Assembly: GCA_002973575.1 (NCBI GenBank)
Contig: PVEQ01000003.1
Location: forward strand, 236,595 to 300,594
Direction of reading: 5' to 3'
Source: Sediminibacterium magnilacihabitans
GTDB lineage: Bacteria > Bacteroidota > Bacteroidia > Chitinophagales > Chitinophagaceae
Length of the DNA stretch: 64,000 nt
In this document: positions 35,101 to 40,731 of the stretch, one piece after another
Layout of the letters: the number at the start of each line of letters is the position of its first letter
Numbering within the stretch: position 1 is the first letter of the stretch
The notes under the pieces: model-generated
What the model saw: only the letters and a program-made list of their open reading frames with translations
Told to the model about the DNA's origin: nothing
The model's database searches: none
Program-made: the position numbers and the translations under genes

Positions 35101-38095
35101 TTCTATCAAGATTCCGTATACCGTGCGGAATACCAACACACTAAACAACATAGCTCAACAGTTCGATTTCAATACTGCCACTGTTTCTGCTGCCCTACAA
35201 CTGGCAACGAATAATACCAATATGCCAGGCACATTGATTCCTAATATTGATGTTACGATAACTGTTGGCACTAATACCTACCCGGTCAATACCGGTTCAG
35301 GCAACCCGTCTTTCACTTCATTTTTAAAGGCCTTGCAGCAGAAAGCACCTGCGGGTACATTGCAGGATATCGTTAATTCAATGGGAGGAAGCACCGGTGT
35401 ATTGAACCCGGGCGCTTTATTCCTTTGTCCGCCTGCCAAATTCCAGCAAGACACGATGCCTGTCAACATACCAGACATGTATGGTGTAAGTGCAGCTGCC
35501 TTTGCATTAGCCAATATAGCCATACAAGGCATTATTGCTCCACAAAAAACCTTACAGGCATCTGTAGAACTGGGAAGTATTACGATTCAAACAGGTGACG
35601 ACGACACATTCAATACACTGATCGTGCGCTTTGCGGCAAAAGGAATTAGTCTTAGTGCAAGTGAGATCGTCGATATCAATGCAAATGTAGCCTTCATTAA
35701 ATCGTGCGCTCTTGCCATGCTCCCTCCTGCCGTCATCAGCTTTAGTACATCGCTTGATCAGAACGGTCCTTATGAATCACCCATCGTACCATTGAAAGTA
35801 TCCCTCCGCCTGCTTCGTCCCAAAGCGCTGATCTATCCGGGCTTTGAAACAACAAAAGGAACAGGGGCAGTAGAAATGGCCGAATCCGATTTCCCTGCAC
35901 CTGTAAAAGACAATAGTAAGACCAGTGGTCTTACCCTGAATGATTTTGTTGCCAATATGAAAACCGCCTTGCCACAGCTGCGTTTGGGAACCGCGCAGGT
36001 AACCGGTGTAGTGCAGGACCTGTGGCAGGTAAACTTCACCAGCAGCGGGTTTAAAAAAGTAGAACTCATTGGGGCAATCATCATAAACAACGAACAGAAA
36101 CCCCGATACTTTGCCCTGAAGCCATTGTACCAGCAACTGGTAACGCGCCCGGTAACAGTAAGCCTTTTGAAAATCGATGGCACGCTGGATGCAGGACAGC
36201 AGCGTTCCTTTCAGAGTATTGATGTGGAACTATGGGCGCGACGTTTTGTAGAGGACATGGACCGCTTCCTCTCCGGCCCTTATGCAGCAGCTATTTATAA
36301 CAATACCAATATTCGTAACCAGTTAAAGCTGGTACTCGATGCAAAGACCGGGCTGATCCCTGCTATTGCAGCAGGGTTGAGTAATGTATTGAATGTACAG
36401 GATGCCAATAAAGTACCGGCATTGGCCAGTGCAGTAGATGCGCTGGAACAACAACTGGGTGTGAGTCTTGCAAAAACCTATGAATCAACCGTGCTTATTC
36501 AGTATGATTCAAAAACAGAAGCTGCTGTTCTGCCAAAGCCAGCCGGTCTATACGGTAATGGAAAGATCATCGATACTACTACCAATGAACCTCTTTTCGG
36601 GCTCAGCATGATCGCCGCCAAAACGGATCTTTCCAAAGCCAGCTCCTATGTGAATTTCCTGATGACACTGGACAACCCGGCGTTTCATAAAGATGTATTA
36701 GGTTACTTCTTCTACGACATATCGCATCTTGAATTTAACATCAGCAGCGATCACCTGCCGCAAAATTTCAAAGCATCCGACTGGCTTAGTTTTATTCCGC
36801 TACTGTCTAAACCAGAAAAGCCTGCTGCCTTATCTGGCACAGACCCAGCCATTAAAATTGATGTGCCCATTCCATTGCGGAATTTCCCCGATATGCCCAA
36901 GATCGTTTCGCAACAGGCGAAGCAGACCTTCCCAGATGGAACTGAAACAGTTAACCAGCTAGGCGTTTGGAATTACGATTACGTATATACCCACCAGCAT
37001 GCAGAGCAGGATTATGTGGTATTGAAAGCAGAGTTCAACCTTAAGCTGCCGGCTGCTGTACGGAAAATGACAGACCCGCTGCGCGACCTGTTCACCGAAT
37101 TGGCCCAGTACATTACGGTAGCCGATCCGTTATGGCAACTCATCAACGGATTAACCGACCCGAAAACAAAATTGCCCATCGGCTATATTGAGAATGCAGT
37201 ACGGACCTTTGTTACGCTCGCCGGAAATATCAACCAGTATTGGAGTGCACGAATATCACAAAAAGAAATAGCAACCAATAAACTCGACCTGGTGGTGGCA
37301 GCCCTCAGCTATGAGTTCAATGCACGGGTAAGTTACCGGAATAACCACGATCTGGATACGCTTACATTAAAAAGATTAGGCAGTCAGCCCGGCCCTAACA
37401 ATAGCTGGCCCGACGCATTTGCACAGTCACCCGATGGTACTTTCACACAATTGGATATGCAAAGCAGTGCGCCGGATACGGCCATATACAAAGTTCCTGC
37501 CGGGATGAGCATACCTCCTGTTACCTGGCCTGTATTCAAATTAACCTGGGGCAGCCTGAACCTGGCAACCGTACAGAATGCACGCTCACAAATGCATGTG
37601 CAGCGCAACCAGGACCTGATCGATTATGCGAGTACCAATACTGATTTTATTTTCTCAACAGATACCATCATTGCACCCGGTATCGTTACCCCGCTCAACA
37701 CATTCGGTAAACGTGTTGACATCAGCGCTTTGGGCAGCAATCTCACCGATGCACTGAATGCCTGCTTTAATGGTTTGTTCGGACCAGCCATGAACGGGCA
37801 GCCAGTAACCATTCAGCTGAGTTACGGTTTTGAACTGGTAGCGCCTTCTGGTCCTGATGATGAAGGGCTTATTACTTATCTGCCAATCGGGCTGTATCCT
37901 AACCAAACCTTATCCGCCACTACAGCAAACGACCTGAACAATGTTATTGTTGAATGGAAAAGGGACAATAACCCGGCTGAAAAAGGAGGTGCATGGGTCT
38001 TTTCTTTGAAACAGTATTCTCAACTTACGGATTACCCGCAGACTTTATTGAATATTGAACATCTGGTGTATCGTATTCCGCCGAAGCAGGGTTAA
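26177..38095 (+). CDS. Giant 3972-residue beta-rich protein with LysM-like module array
   Basis: A single uninterrupted 11.9-kb frame, starting 13 bp after the second hydrolase gene. Residues 1-700 are beta-rich and unrecognised. About 700-1185 is a Gly/aromatic-rich region (IFIGRGGFYLGVL, RAGILAGGAFVELQ, GKIYGSVDFVVVKVSITLEA) that, from memory only, recalls the uncharacterised DUF6603 family. From ~1535 to ~3050 there are roughly ten degenerate LysM-like modules; the clearest are RICSGDTVESVAESLGATVE (~1537), AAQNDTLQNIASLFNVASVA (~1610) and YTTVAGDTLYRIGLALVF (~1755). The C-terminal 900 residues are again mixed. No signal peptide, membrane helix or type IX sorting domain is seen. LysM modules normally bind N-acetylglucosamine polymers. 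Function unknown. Confidence 0.8.
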   Translation: MSSANVYTALNSYIQNNSIDLWAAANGSPDLAGMLPVLGLFNINAAYTLTFVVLTQSPSGASVRLTGSGSFNGANPYTANATLQYIQEGNVFSLELAITTDWIISNFFSSLPDTLMQVPTIQQGILWYPSVLNGMTIRTAVFSGKTGETKLTLTGFLLQPNNPNLLNRTPMVGPWPLRLSGSVEMPTSTRSYPLINLDARGNDTIINVAKEQGISGPDAMGLSNPGLTLLVQPLKPQQPNRIAFSTIELFADFALGEIKGRIATLVLSNDDVWNFTVRFKKNVFTLRQGLAQLTRIFGVELPIPMNFPVLTDFYVGEIDMDLQNTGSNAIPSFSLLNLAVTIRSEKTWDPPIPFVTIDKVGTRWVWGWSMVNGEGGPEKRYTLTGSVFGTINFGGSNGQTELLPAPPPPDDAPDDGSQAVAVNGNPVSLNVNMSLPNFIISGSLADGSYIPIGKALNFFFKNDGPPTGPQTMNVTRLRFSADPIGQNYFAEAAILFGDPVNPDPQQGWEIDLYVITIILNQLEFNIAVNDGKVSGGISGTFFLDQGDPSDYKMPRIMISAEYPPQQPDAPEGWTLSGHLYPGTSISVTKLVYKFIYGGGTTHPPRWVPDILIDRLDVVFTTGSKTPTREVKASYTFGGTISVRWEPNIFNTPLKINASASIDLAKPATTDTPSGKLTGTFSVNKIQLTASLTFGVPEPTYLFKVQFDQLWLQATTSWRGEQNNRHQVVSLQLGGVTLGDILEYLVNLAAPTIGFKLDSPWDVLKKVDLSRFVLTIDPKENIVEFVFNANVDLVIAQLDSIGVRYSKKSGDGKVDLILTGSFLGQQYTNDKPLSWDVVNDPPPAVPGKGPSLVNLRYLGLGQRVTFSGITPSTVADSIKKLKQDMKKPPDDGNPLPSTMLYAANSQWLIGLDIQLMETLDLAIIFNDPKLYGLSIALSGERAGPLAGLRFEILYKKITDEIGMYRIEFQVPDMFRTIQLGAVSITLGIIVIEIYTNGNFKVDLGFPYNRNFDRSFSLQATIFIGRGGFYLGVLNGDTSTQVPRISNGNFSPVIELGIGISAGVGREIRAGILAGGAFVELQVIFQGVLAWFNPNSSGAAPAKFFKCQGVAAIHGKIYGSVDFVVVKVSITLEAYAQVSIIYECYQPMLIELEVDVSAEASIKILFVRIYFSFGVHLSLDFTVGSAEPTPWILSNNSSGGRSSAALATTSHHLLNPRRPVALRTNKHRRLQVLREAHVMTMGLQGTAALQEYNLVWHPTNKVFPDSPRNAHLTLLPVFTINSVPVNWDGTTPVNSNPNYRSAFVLFADTGMSTSAVTAADCAIRSAAHSAMTVSDTDTSLLAADILTQGLLLYAIQAFPRDPAEGNNITAWQITSLLDQLNMPDTMSGGLSIDNLKTFFTTNINLWISGDITPRPDDKSAMVLPLPPFVGWTSPQGGTIDFSTKNKIGPWYEWGISQLLGSYFPVGGDNSKKPAQDDPSTYESFTSFMFRDFCLILMQNGIKEMQKQMNNTTVTVTTVSSVVQNLEQVAKTLPNASVPYRICSGDTVESVAESLGATVEELTFLNDHLQSDLETLPVGTPLTIKLGVPPEVLAMDNAGISFAVTQCTLGTLVHQAAQNDTLQNIASLFNVASVATLLAYQDKAYPVLSSGPNILAPGNSFDLPQQTFVNAPADFVQLRVAGVFFARYLDASILKDTALPDMANWYVQAIAEVNQDLLKQLFPEQKIPSVIELPPGQVLSVPNAYQNAYNILANRNNYTTVAGDTLYRIGLALVFQQDFGTTTPPGITQWPTFRAGVTSTGTQSWSIPAWQGMIIESGTNIESLVRRLIVNASWISIIPVQPSKGTWSYDWDKVAVWLSTAKIIAPLASITVPNATVVSTTPLSFSILSTKYGLTVTDAATRLKKLNGLYASGTVLKVKLLPAQDITVLVNAVLQGDSFTSIVNQSSRMLLSGLRLPSLTTDGGGHTVPDPAHPSPLYDLTGQQFNIALDSTKPTDNALTLSLASQQSWIKLFNSITVQTGQTLASLEAAYPNLLVYNPGLNESTFKVGMILLTAPVNSLDYSYTNADILGVMPATGLAIAPVPATPPAPVLMKILGTVPRTYGLEHGIELQTPLALAIPTDPALPNITGNPGLWMLPSDLQEKARNGVTTLYEILTVQQGTAAGSKAVQINSSTYGTLIPFKVKRMNDSSSQFNLMGVDTDKRNLLITLSNWLRQQGSTDKTTVNLLLSPAPNATNTSGLTILSTTAANAFLIKTNLSTVSVPPAMLTRAVNLKDTGNSVYYATLASLADFLELLWEGSVVGGIGYYFSPGMQLPGSAFDQQGNITLQLLVIAGTQQSLAPNGRSLLPFNNCALIGPGAYNAQFSLFMESAGSTDPSETIAQALVPPGNVGFELVTANPDTITPAPPVPVKLLRNLYSLLSFEVAQQTGSPFYAPPSGMPVMPDPSDNSRQQAWEKARALRKAIAAKLVTTADTSAKPYWRYAQVLPVSRFIRPGTTLAAADVTGLPPFNEDPYQGFGTQTALPVANFVFGFGDVLGNRTGANGTGQGTTPVKVGYTDNMVSVGDWSSVARYFNVQQSGSNAVLTIYIAPRPSELLPTPAQPGDVNNDLLKQQQKLFSQTYYQLIQPGLTAWLVTSLNYISDPNYGNKGVAISDSSPLWKFAAGSYAVTTSLRSFLPAKPTGITTLGDIITKYGVEKRYAELAQANAGYAVQQLFGTTVPVVPAYFPFVEHLSITALAALPPAGWPVPPVATTLLTYTENTSLLLKAGTLLVIPGKTITTGTTPPTACLQDLADGAHTTVIHLAVQNSEQPVLQTGFEFTVDVDEHTEVVVTVDAATNSLKLVVDAFANNGVNTTVEALATTHNKKTGMLALDKTLDVKAYLVKDGNTLADNQSGVSVTDLANNNGNTPDLFDPGALIYFGNFANVITGTAPVSLQQFADRYACPVALLLSNNSGLTLPSNSAFVLPGTLAWPTDTGSIKIPYTVRNTNTLNNIAQQFDFNTATVSAALQLATNNTNMPGTLIPNIDVTITVGTNTYPVNTGSGNPSFTSFLKALQQKAPAGTLQDIVNSMGGSTGVLNPGALFLCPPAKFQQDTMPVNIPDMYGVSAAAFALANIAIQGIIAPQKTLQASVELGSITIQTGDDDTFNTLIVRFAAKGISLSASEIVDINANVAFIKSCALAMLPPAVISFSTSLDQNGPYESPIVPLKVSLRLLRPKALIYPGFETTKGTGAVEMAESDFPAPVKDNSKTSGLTLNDFVANMKTALPQLRLGTAQVTGVVQDLWQVNFTSSGFKKVELIGAIIINNEQKPRYFALKPLYQQLVTRPVTVSLLKIDGTLDAGQQRSFQSIDVELWARRFVEDMDRFLSGPYAAAIYNNTNIRNQLKLVLDAKTGLIPAIAAGLSNVLNVQDANKVPALASAVDALEQQLGVSLAKTYESTVLIQYDSKTEAAVLPKPAGLYGNGKIIDTTTNEPLFGLSMIAAKTDLSKASSYVNFLMTLDNPAFHKDVLGYFFYDISHLEFNISSDHLPQNFKASDWLSFIPLLSKPEKPAALSGTDPAIKIDVPIPLRNFPDMPKIVSQQAKQTFPDGTETVNQLGVWNYDYVYTHQHAEQDYVVLKAEFNLKLPAAVRKMTDPLRDLFTELAQYITVADPLWQLINGLTDPKTKLPIGYIENAVRTFVTLAGNINQYWSARISQKEIATNKLDLVVAALSYEFNARVSYRNNHDLDTLTLKRLGSQPGPNNSWPDAFAQSPDGTFTQLDMQSSAPDTAIYKVPAGMSIPPVTWPVFKLTWGSLNLATVQNARSQMHVQRNQDLIDYASTNTDFIFSTDTIIAPGIVTPLNTFGKRVDISALGSNLTDALNACFNGLFGPAMNGQPVTIQLSYGFELVAPSGPDDEGLITYLPIGLYPNQTLSATTANDLNNVIVEWKRDNNPAEKGGAWVFSLKQYSQLTDYPQTLLNIEHLVYRIPPKQG

Positions 38096-38266
38096 AAAAG
38101 TTAGTCAGGGTGTGTCAGGCGACAGACAGTATTAAAATACAATTCGGAAAAAGGTTAAATTAAAAAGTTCTATCACCGCTGTAATACACTCTCTAAATAA
38201 AACCTGCAGTTATGACCTGATGTATATTATAATGTACCCTATATGTAGGACAGATAATGTGTTCAA

Positions 38267-38356
38267 CTAAGATATTGCATACAGCAGCCCTTTTTCCCGG
38301 TCTGCTTTGTTGCGGCGGATGATCATATCCACCACAAAAGTGTGTGTCGATTTCAT
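38267..38356 (-). pseudogene. N-terminal remnant of a tyrosine recombinase (integrase)
   Basis: An ATG at 38356 opens 29 codons ending in TAG at 38267-38269. The peptide MKSTHTFVVDMIIRRNKADR followed by EKGLLYA matches the characteristic beginning of Bacteroidota tyrosine integrases (the arm-binding domain, which normally continues LLYARITV). Here the similarity stops after LYA and the frame ends two codons later, so the rest of the gene has been deleted. It is oriented away from the tRNA and lies ~400 bp from its 3' end, where island integrases usually sit. The identification rests on a short stretch recognised from memory. Confidence 0.6.
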
Positions 38357-38501
38357 GTCAGACTTTTTTAGTTCGTTTTGAAATGATTTGAGTCTTTCTG
38401 CACATTTTCACGTGTTCCGCAGGTTCGATTCTGGATCGGATTCGAACCAATCAGATCAAAAGATGACCTAGTAGCCGGAGTTCAGCATGTCAGTACAAAT
38501 T

Positions 38502-38538
38502 CCTTGAGTTCAAGCCGTATGCCTGACACAACTCAAGG
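38502..38538. repeat. 9-bp inverted repeat near the island end
   Basis: CCTTGAGTT (38502-38510) and AACTCAAGG (38530-38538) are exact reverse complements with a 19-nt spacer. The position near the attachment site fits an integrase or excisionase arm-binding region, but there is no direct evidence. Confidence 0.5.
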
Positions 38539-38556
38539 ATTTGCCTGAAACAAGTC

Positions 38557-38582
38557 TGATATTTTTTGATATTTTCTGATAT
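38557..38582. repeat. Three TGATAT repeats at exact 10-bp spacing
   Basis: TGATAT occurs at 38557, 38567 and 38577, so the copies lie on one face of the helix. This resembles arm-type or excisionase binding repeats beside attachment sites. They lie ~180 bp inside the right end of the putative island and upstream of the integrase remnant. Confidence 0.5.
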
Positions 38583-38725
38583 GGTTATGCAGAAAAATCA
38601 CGCTGATATTAACATTTTATATTTCGGAATAAGCCATTTTGTCGGGGCTAAAAAAGGGATAAATCGGCTGAAACTCAATATGGACAAGGGTCGCAGACTG
38701 TTTTCCCATCACTGACCTACCAAAG

Positions 38726-38753
38726 CAAAAAAGACCAAACTTTCGTTTGATCT
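38726..38753 (-). terminator. tRNA-Pro terminator
   Basis: A 9-bp stem (38732-38740 with 38745-38753, one U-G pair) with a GAAA tetraloop on the minus strand, followed by TTTTTTG. It begins 10 bp past the tRNA 3' end. In the island model it was supplied by the element. Confidence 0.75.
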
Positions 38754-38762
38754 CTTCTTCAG

Positions 38763-38836
38763 TCGGGAAGACAAGATTCGAACTTGCGACCCCTTGCACC
38801 CCATACAAGTGCGCTACCGGGCTGCGCCACTTCCCG
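38763..38836 (-). tRNA. tRNA-Pro(GGG)
   Basis: 74 nt. The acceptor strand CGGGAAG (from 38836) pairs with CTTCCCG before the discriminator A at 38763. The D arm has GCGC/GCGC, the anticodon arm CTTGT/GCAAG around the loop ATGGGGT with anticodon GGG, and the T arm GCAAG/CTTGT around TTCGAAT with one wobble pair. CCA is not encoded. It decodes proline CCC/CCU. Its 3' 20 bases plus two flanking bases recur at 9892-9913, making it the likely integration site of the adjacent island. Confidence 0.95.
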
Positions 38837-38857
38837 AACATGGGTTGAATTGGGCTG

Positions 38858-38865
38858 CAAATATA
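38858..38865 (-). promoter_or_regulatory. -7 box for tRNA-Pro
   Basis: TATATTTG on the minus strand fits the Bacteroidota -7 consensus TAnnTTTG exactly and lies 21 bp upstream of the mature tRNA 5' end. A -33 TTG at the usual distance is not clear. Confidence 0.5.
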
Positions 38866-38924
38866 GGGATGTAAACGCAAATAGAAAATTTCAGATTATA
38901 TTGCACAAAATTTTACACCGCTAC

Positions 38925-40190
38925 ATGAAGATTCTCATCAGCCAGGTTAAAATTACCGACCCACTCTCCCCCTTTAACGGTTCCGTAAAAGACATATTAA
39001 TTGACAGTCATCACATCGCAAAAATCGCAGATAAAATCAGCGAGAAAGCAGATATCCAACTACATGAAAAAGACTTGCAGGTTTCTCCGGGTTGGGTAGA
39101 CCCTTTCGTTCATTTTTGTGATCCCGGATACGAATTCAAAGAAACATTGGATACCGGAGCTGCTGCCGCTGCGGCTGGCGGCTTTACCAGGGTTTTTACC
39201 CTGCCCGATACACAGCCGGTAACCGATAATAAAGCGCAGGTTGAATACATCGCACAACGCGCTGTTTCACTGCCCGTCATCATTCACCCAATGGGTACCG
39301 TTACCAAGAAAAAAGAAGGCAAAGAATTAGCAGAGATGTACGATATGCGCAACAGCGGGGCTATCGCTTTTTCAGACGGACTGGAGCCGGTACAATCAGC
39401 CGGACTGTTCCTGAAAGCGCTGCAATATGTAAAAGCATTCGACGGTGTACTGGTACAAATTCCCATTGATAAAAGCATTGGTGCAGGCGGACTCATGAAC
39501 GAGGGCATCATCTCTACCCGGTTAGGCCTGCCTGGCTTGCCCGCCATAGCAGAAGAACTGATGATCCGCAGAGACCTTGAACTGCTGCGCTATACGCAAT
39601 CGAAACTGCATATCACAGCTGTGAGCACGCAGAAAAGCCTGGAACTGATCAAAGCCGCTAAGCAAGATGGTTTGCAGGTAACTTGCAGTGTTACACCTTA
39701 CCACCTCTTCTTCTCCGACGAAGACATGCAGCGTTACGATACCAATCTCAAACTGAATCCGCCACTCAGAAGCAAGGCCGATGTACTCGCCTTGCGCAAA
39801 GCAGTATTGGACGGCACTGTGGACTGCCTTGCTTCACATCACCTGCCACAGGATTGGGATCATAAGACCTGCGAATTTGAATACGCACTGCCCGGTATGC
39901 TGGGCCTGCAAACACTGTTTGCTGTAGTCAATGAAGTACTGCCTGAATTAACAGATGCAAGACTGGTTCAACTGCTGGGTTCCAATGCCCGCGCCATCTT
40001 CGCGCTCCCCCCTGTTACCATTGCCGAAGGAGCCGAGGCTGAATTGAGCCTGTTCAGTAAAAAAGAAAACACCCTGCTTACCAAAGCAACCATCAGGAGT
40101 AAATCGGCCAACACGCCCTTCCTTGACAAGCCGTTGAAAGGAAAAGTTTTCGGAATTATCCATAAAGGAAAACTATCTTTAAACAACTAA
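38925..40190 (+). CDS. Dihydroorotase-like amidohydrolase, first metal histidine replaced
   Basis: 421 residues from the ATG at 38925; longer frames would run through the tRNA. Class I dihydroorotase fold with GWVDPFVHFCDPGYEFKETL near the N-terminus, TAAAAAAGGFTRVFTLPDTQ-like glycine-rich helix and GTVDCLASHHLPQDWDHK in the last third. The usual HxH metal motif of active enzymes (DxHVH) reads FVH here, so the first His is lost, and the TDHAPH motif reads SHHLPQ. This suggests the non-catalytic or altered paralogue found in some genomes alongside PyrC, perhaps supporting aspartate transcarbamoylase. First gene of a plus-strand operon; the next gene is 22 bp away. Confidence 0.8.
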   Translation: MKILISQVKITDPLSPFNGSVKDILIDSHHIAKIADKISEKADIQLHEKDLQVSPGWVDPFVHFCDPGYEFKETLDTGAAAAAAGGFTRVFTLPDTQPVTDNKAQVEYIAQRAVSLPVIIHPMGTVTKKKEGKELAEMYDMRNSGAIAFSDGLEPVQSAGLFLKALQYVKAFDGVLVQIPIDKSIGAGGLMNEGIISTRLGLPGLPAIAEELMIRRDLELLRYTQSKLHITAVSTQKSLELIKAAKQDGLQVTCSVTPYHLFFSDEDMQRYDTNLKLNPPLRSKADVLALRKAVLDGTVDCLASHHLPQDWDHKTCEFEYALPGMLGLQTLFAVVNEVLPELTDARLVQLLGSNARAIFALPPVTIAEGAEAELSLFSKKENTLLTKATIRSKSANTPFLDKPLKGKVFGIIHKGKLSLNN

Positions 40191-40212
40191 AACCAAACCT
40201 AAACAGCATATC

Positions 40213-40725
40213 ATGGAAAACAAAATCACTCCACCCTGGCTGAAGGGCTTGCTCATCAGTCTTATATTGATCGTGATCGGACTGATCATCTATTTCGCCG
40301 GACAAGCACAGAATAAATCCCTCGGATGGATACAGTTCTGCATCATGATAGCTGCTATTATCTGGGCATGTACCAATTATGCCAAGCAGATGCAGGGCAA
40401 TGTAACTTTTGGCAATGTGTTCGCACACGGTTTTAAAGTAACGGCCGCTATTGCTGCCATCACCGCTGTATATGTTTTCCTGGCTTTCAAATTCATTTAT
40501 CCTGAAATGATCGACGCTTCTATAGAAGAAGCACGAAAGAACATGGAAGCAAAAGGCAATATGTCCGATGACCAAATCAAACAGGGACTGGATATGATGA
40601 GGAAATTTTTCATGCCTTTTGCCATCGGCGGCATGCTGATCATGAGCGCTATATTGGGCGCCATAGCATCGCTGATCGGCGCCGCAGTTGCTAAAAAGAA
40701 TCCCAACCCAACTTTAGAGCAGTAA
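40213..40725 (+). CDS. DUF4199 family membrane protein
   Basis: 170 residues with four hydrophobic helices: LLISLILIVIGLIIYFAG, WIQFCIMIAAIIWACTNY, GFKVTAAIAAITAVYVFLAF and FAIGGMLIMSAILGAIASLI. A charged loop between helices 3 and 4 contains EEARKNMEAKGN, typical for DUF4199. Function unknown. It sits between the dihydroorotase-like gene and the glycosyltransferase gene (6 bp gap), an order common in Chitinophagaceae as far as I recall. Inner-membrane location expected. Confidence 0.85.
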   Translation: MENKITPPWLKGLLISLILIVIGLIIYFAGQAQNKSLGWIQFCIMIAAIIWACTNYAKQMQGNVTFGNVFAHGFKVTAAIAAITAVYVFLAFKFIYPEMIDASIEEARKNMEAKGNMSDDQIKQGLDMMRKFFMPFAIGGMLIMSAILGAIASLIGAAVAKKNPNPTLEQ

Positions 40726-40731
40726 GCATAT

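Larger units (their letters stand above)
38096..38762. other. Right end of the island: noncoding with integrase remnant and repeats
   Basis: 667 bp between the giant gene and the tRNA. It contains the integrase remnant (38267-38356), an inverted repeat (38502-38510 with 38530-38538), three phased TGATAT repeats (38557-38582) and the tRNA terminator (38726-38753). No intact gene is visible, and I saw no obvious strong terminator directly after the giant gene. Confidence 0.6.
9892..38782. mobile_element. Putative degraded genomic island at tRNA-Pro(GGG)
   Basis: 28.9 kb bounded by the 22-bp direct repeat. Supporting signs: the right repeat is the intact 3' end of a tRNA gene, the left repeat is a bare 3' fragment with its own terminator, and an integrase N-terminal remnant (38267-38356) sits beside the tRNA. 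Cargo consists of the regulator block (10110-13624) and the giant-protein gene set (14292-38095). No intact integrase, excisionase, relaxase or conjugation gene is present, so the element would be immobile now. The boundaries are inferred from sequence repeats; no comparison with an empty site was possible. Confidence 0.6.

Noticed and set aside
14292..38095. Phage-tail or eCIS interpretation of the giant set
   Set aside because: No sheath, tube, baseplate, spike or ATPase-like protein is present; LysM modules alone are not enough.
38421..38447. Palindromic GGTTCGA/TCGAACC stretch resembling a tRNA T arm
   Set aside because: The stem does not pair like a T arm and no acceptor or anticodon part is present, so I do not call it a tRNA relic.
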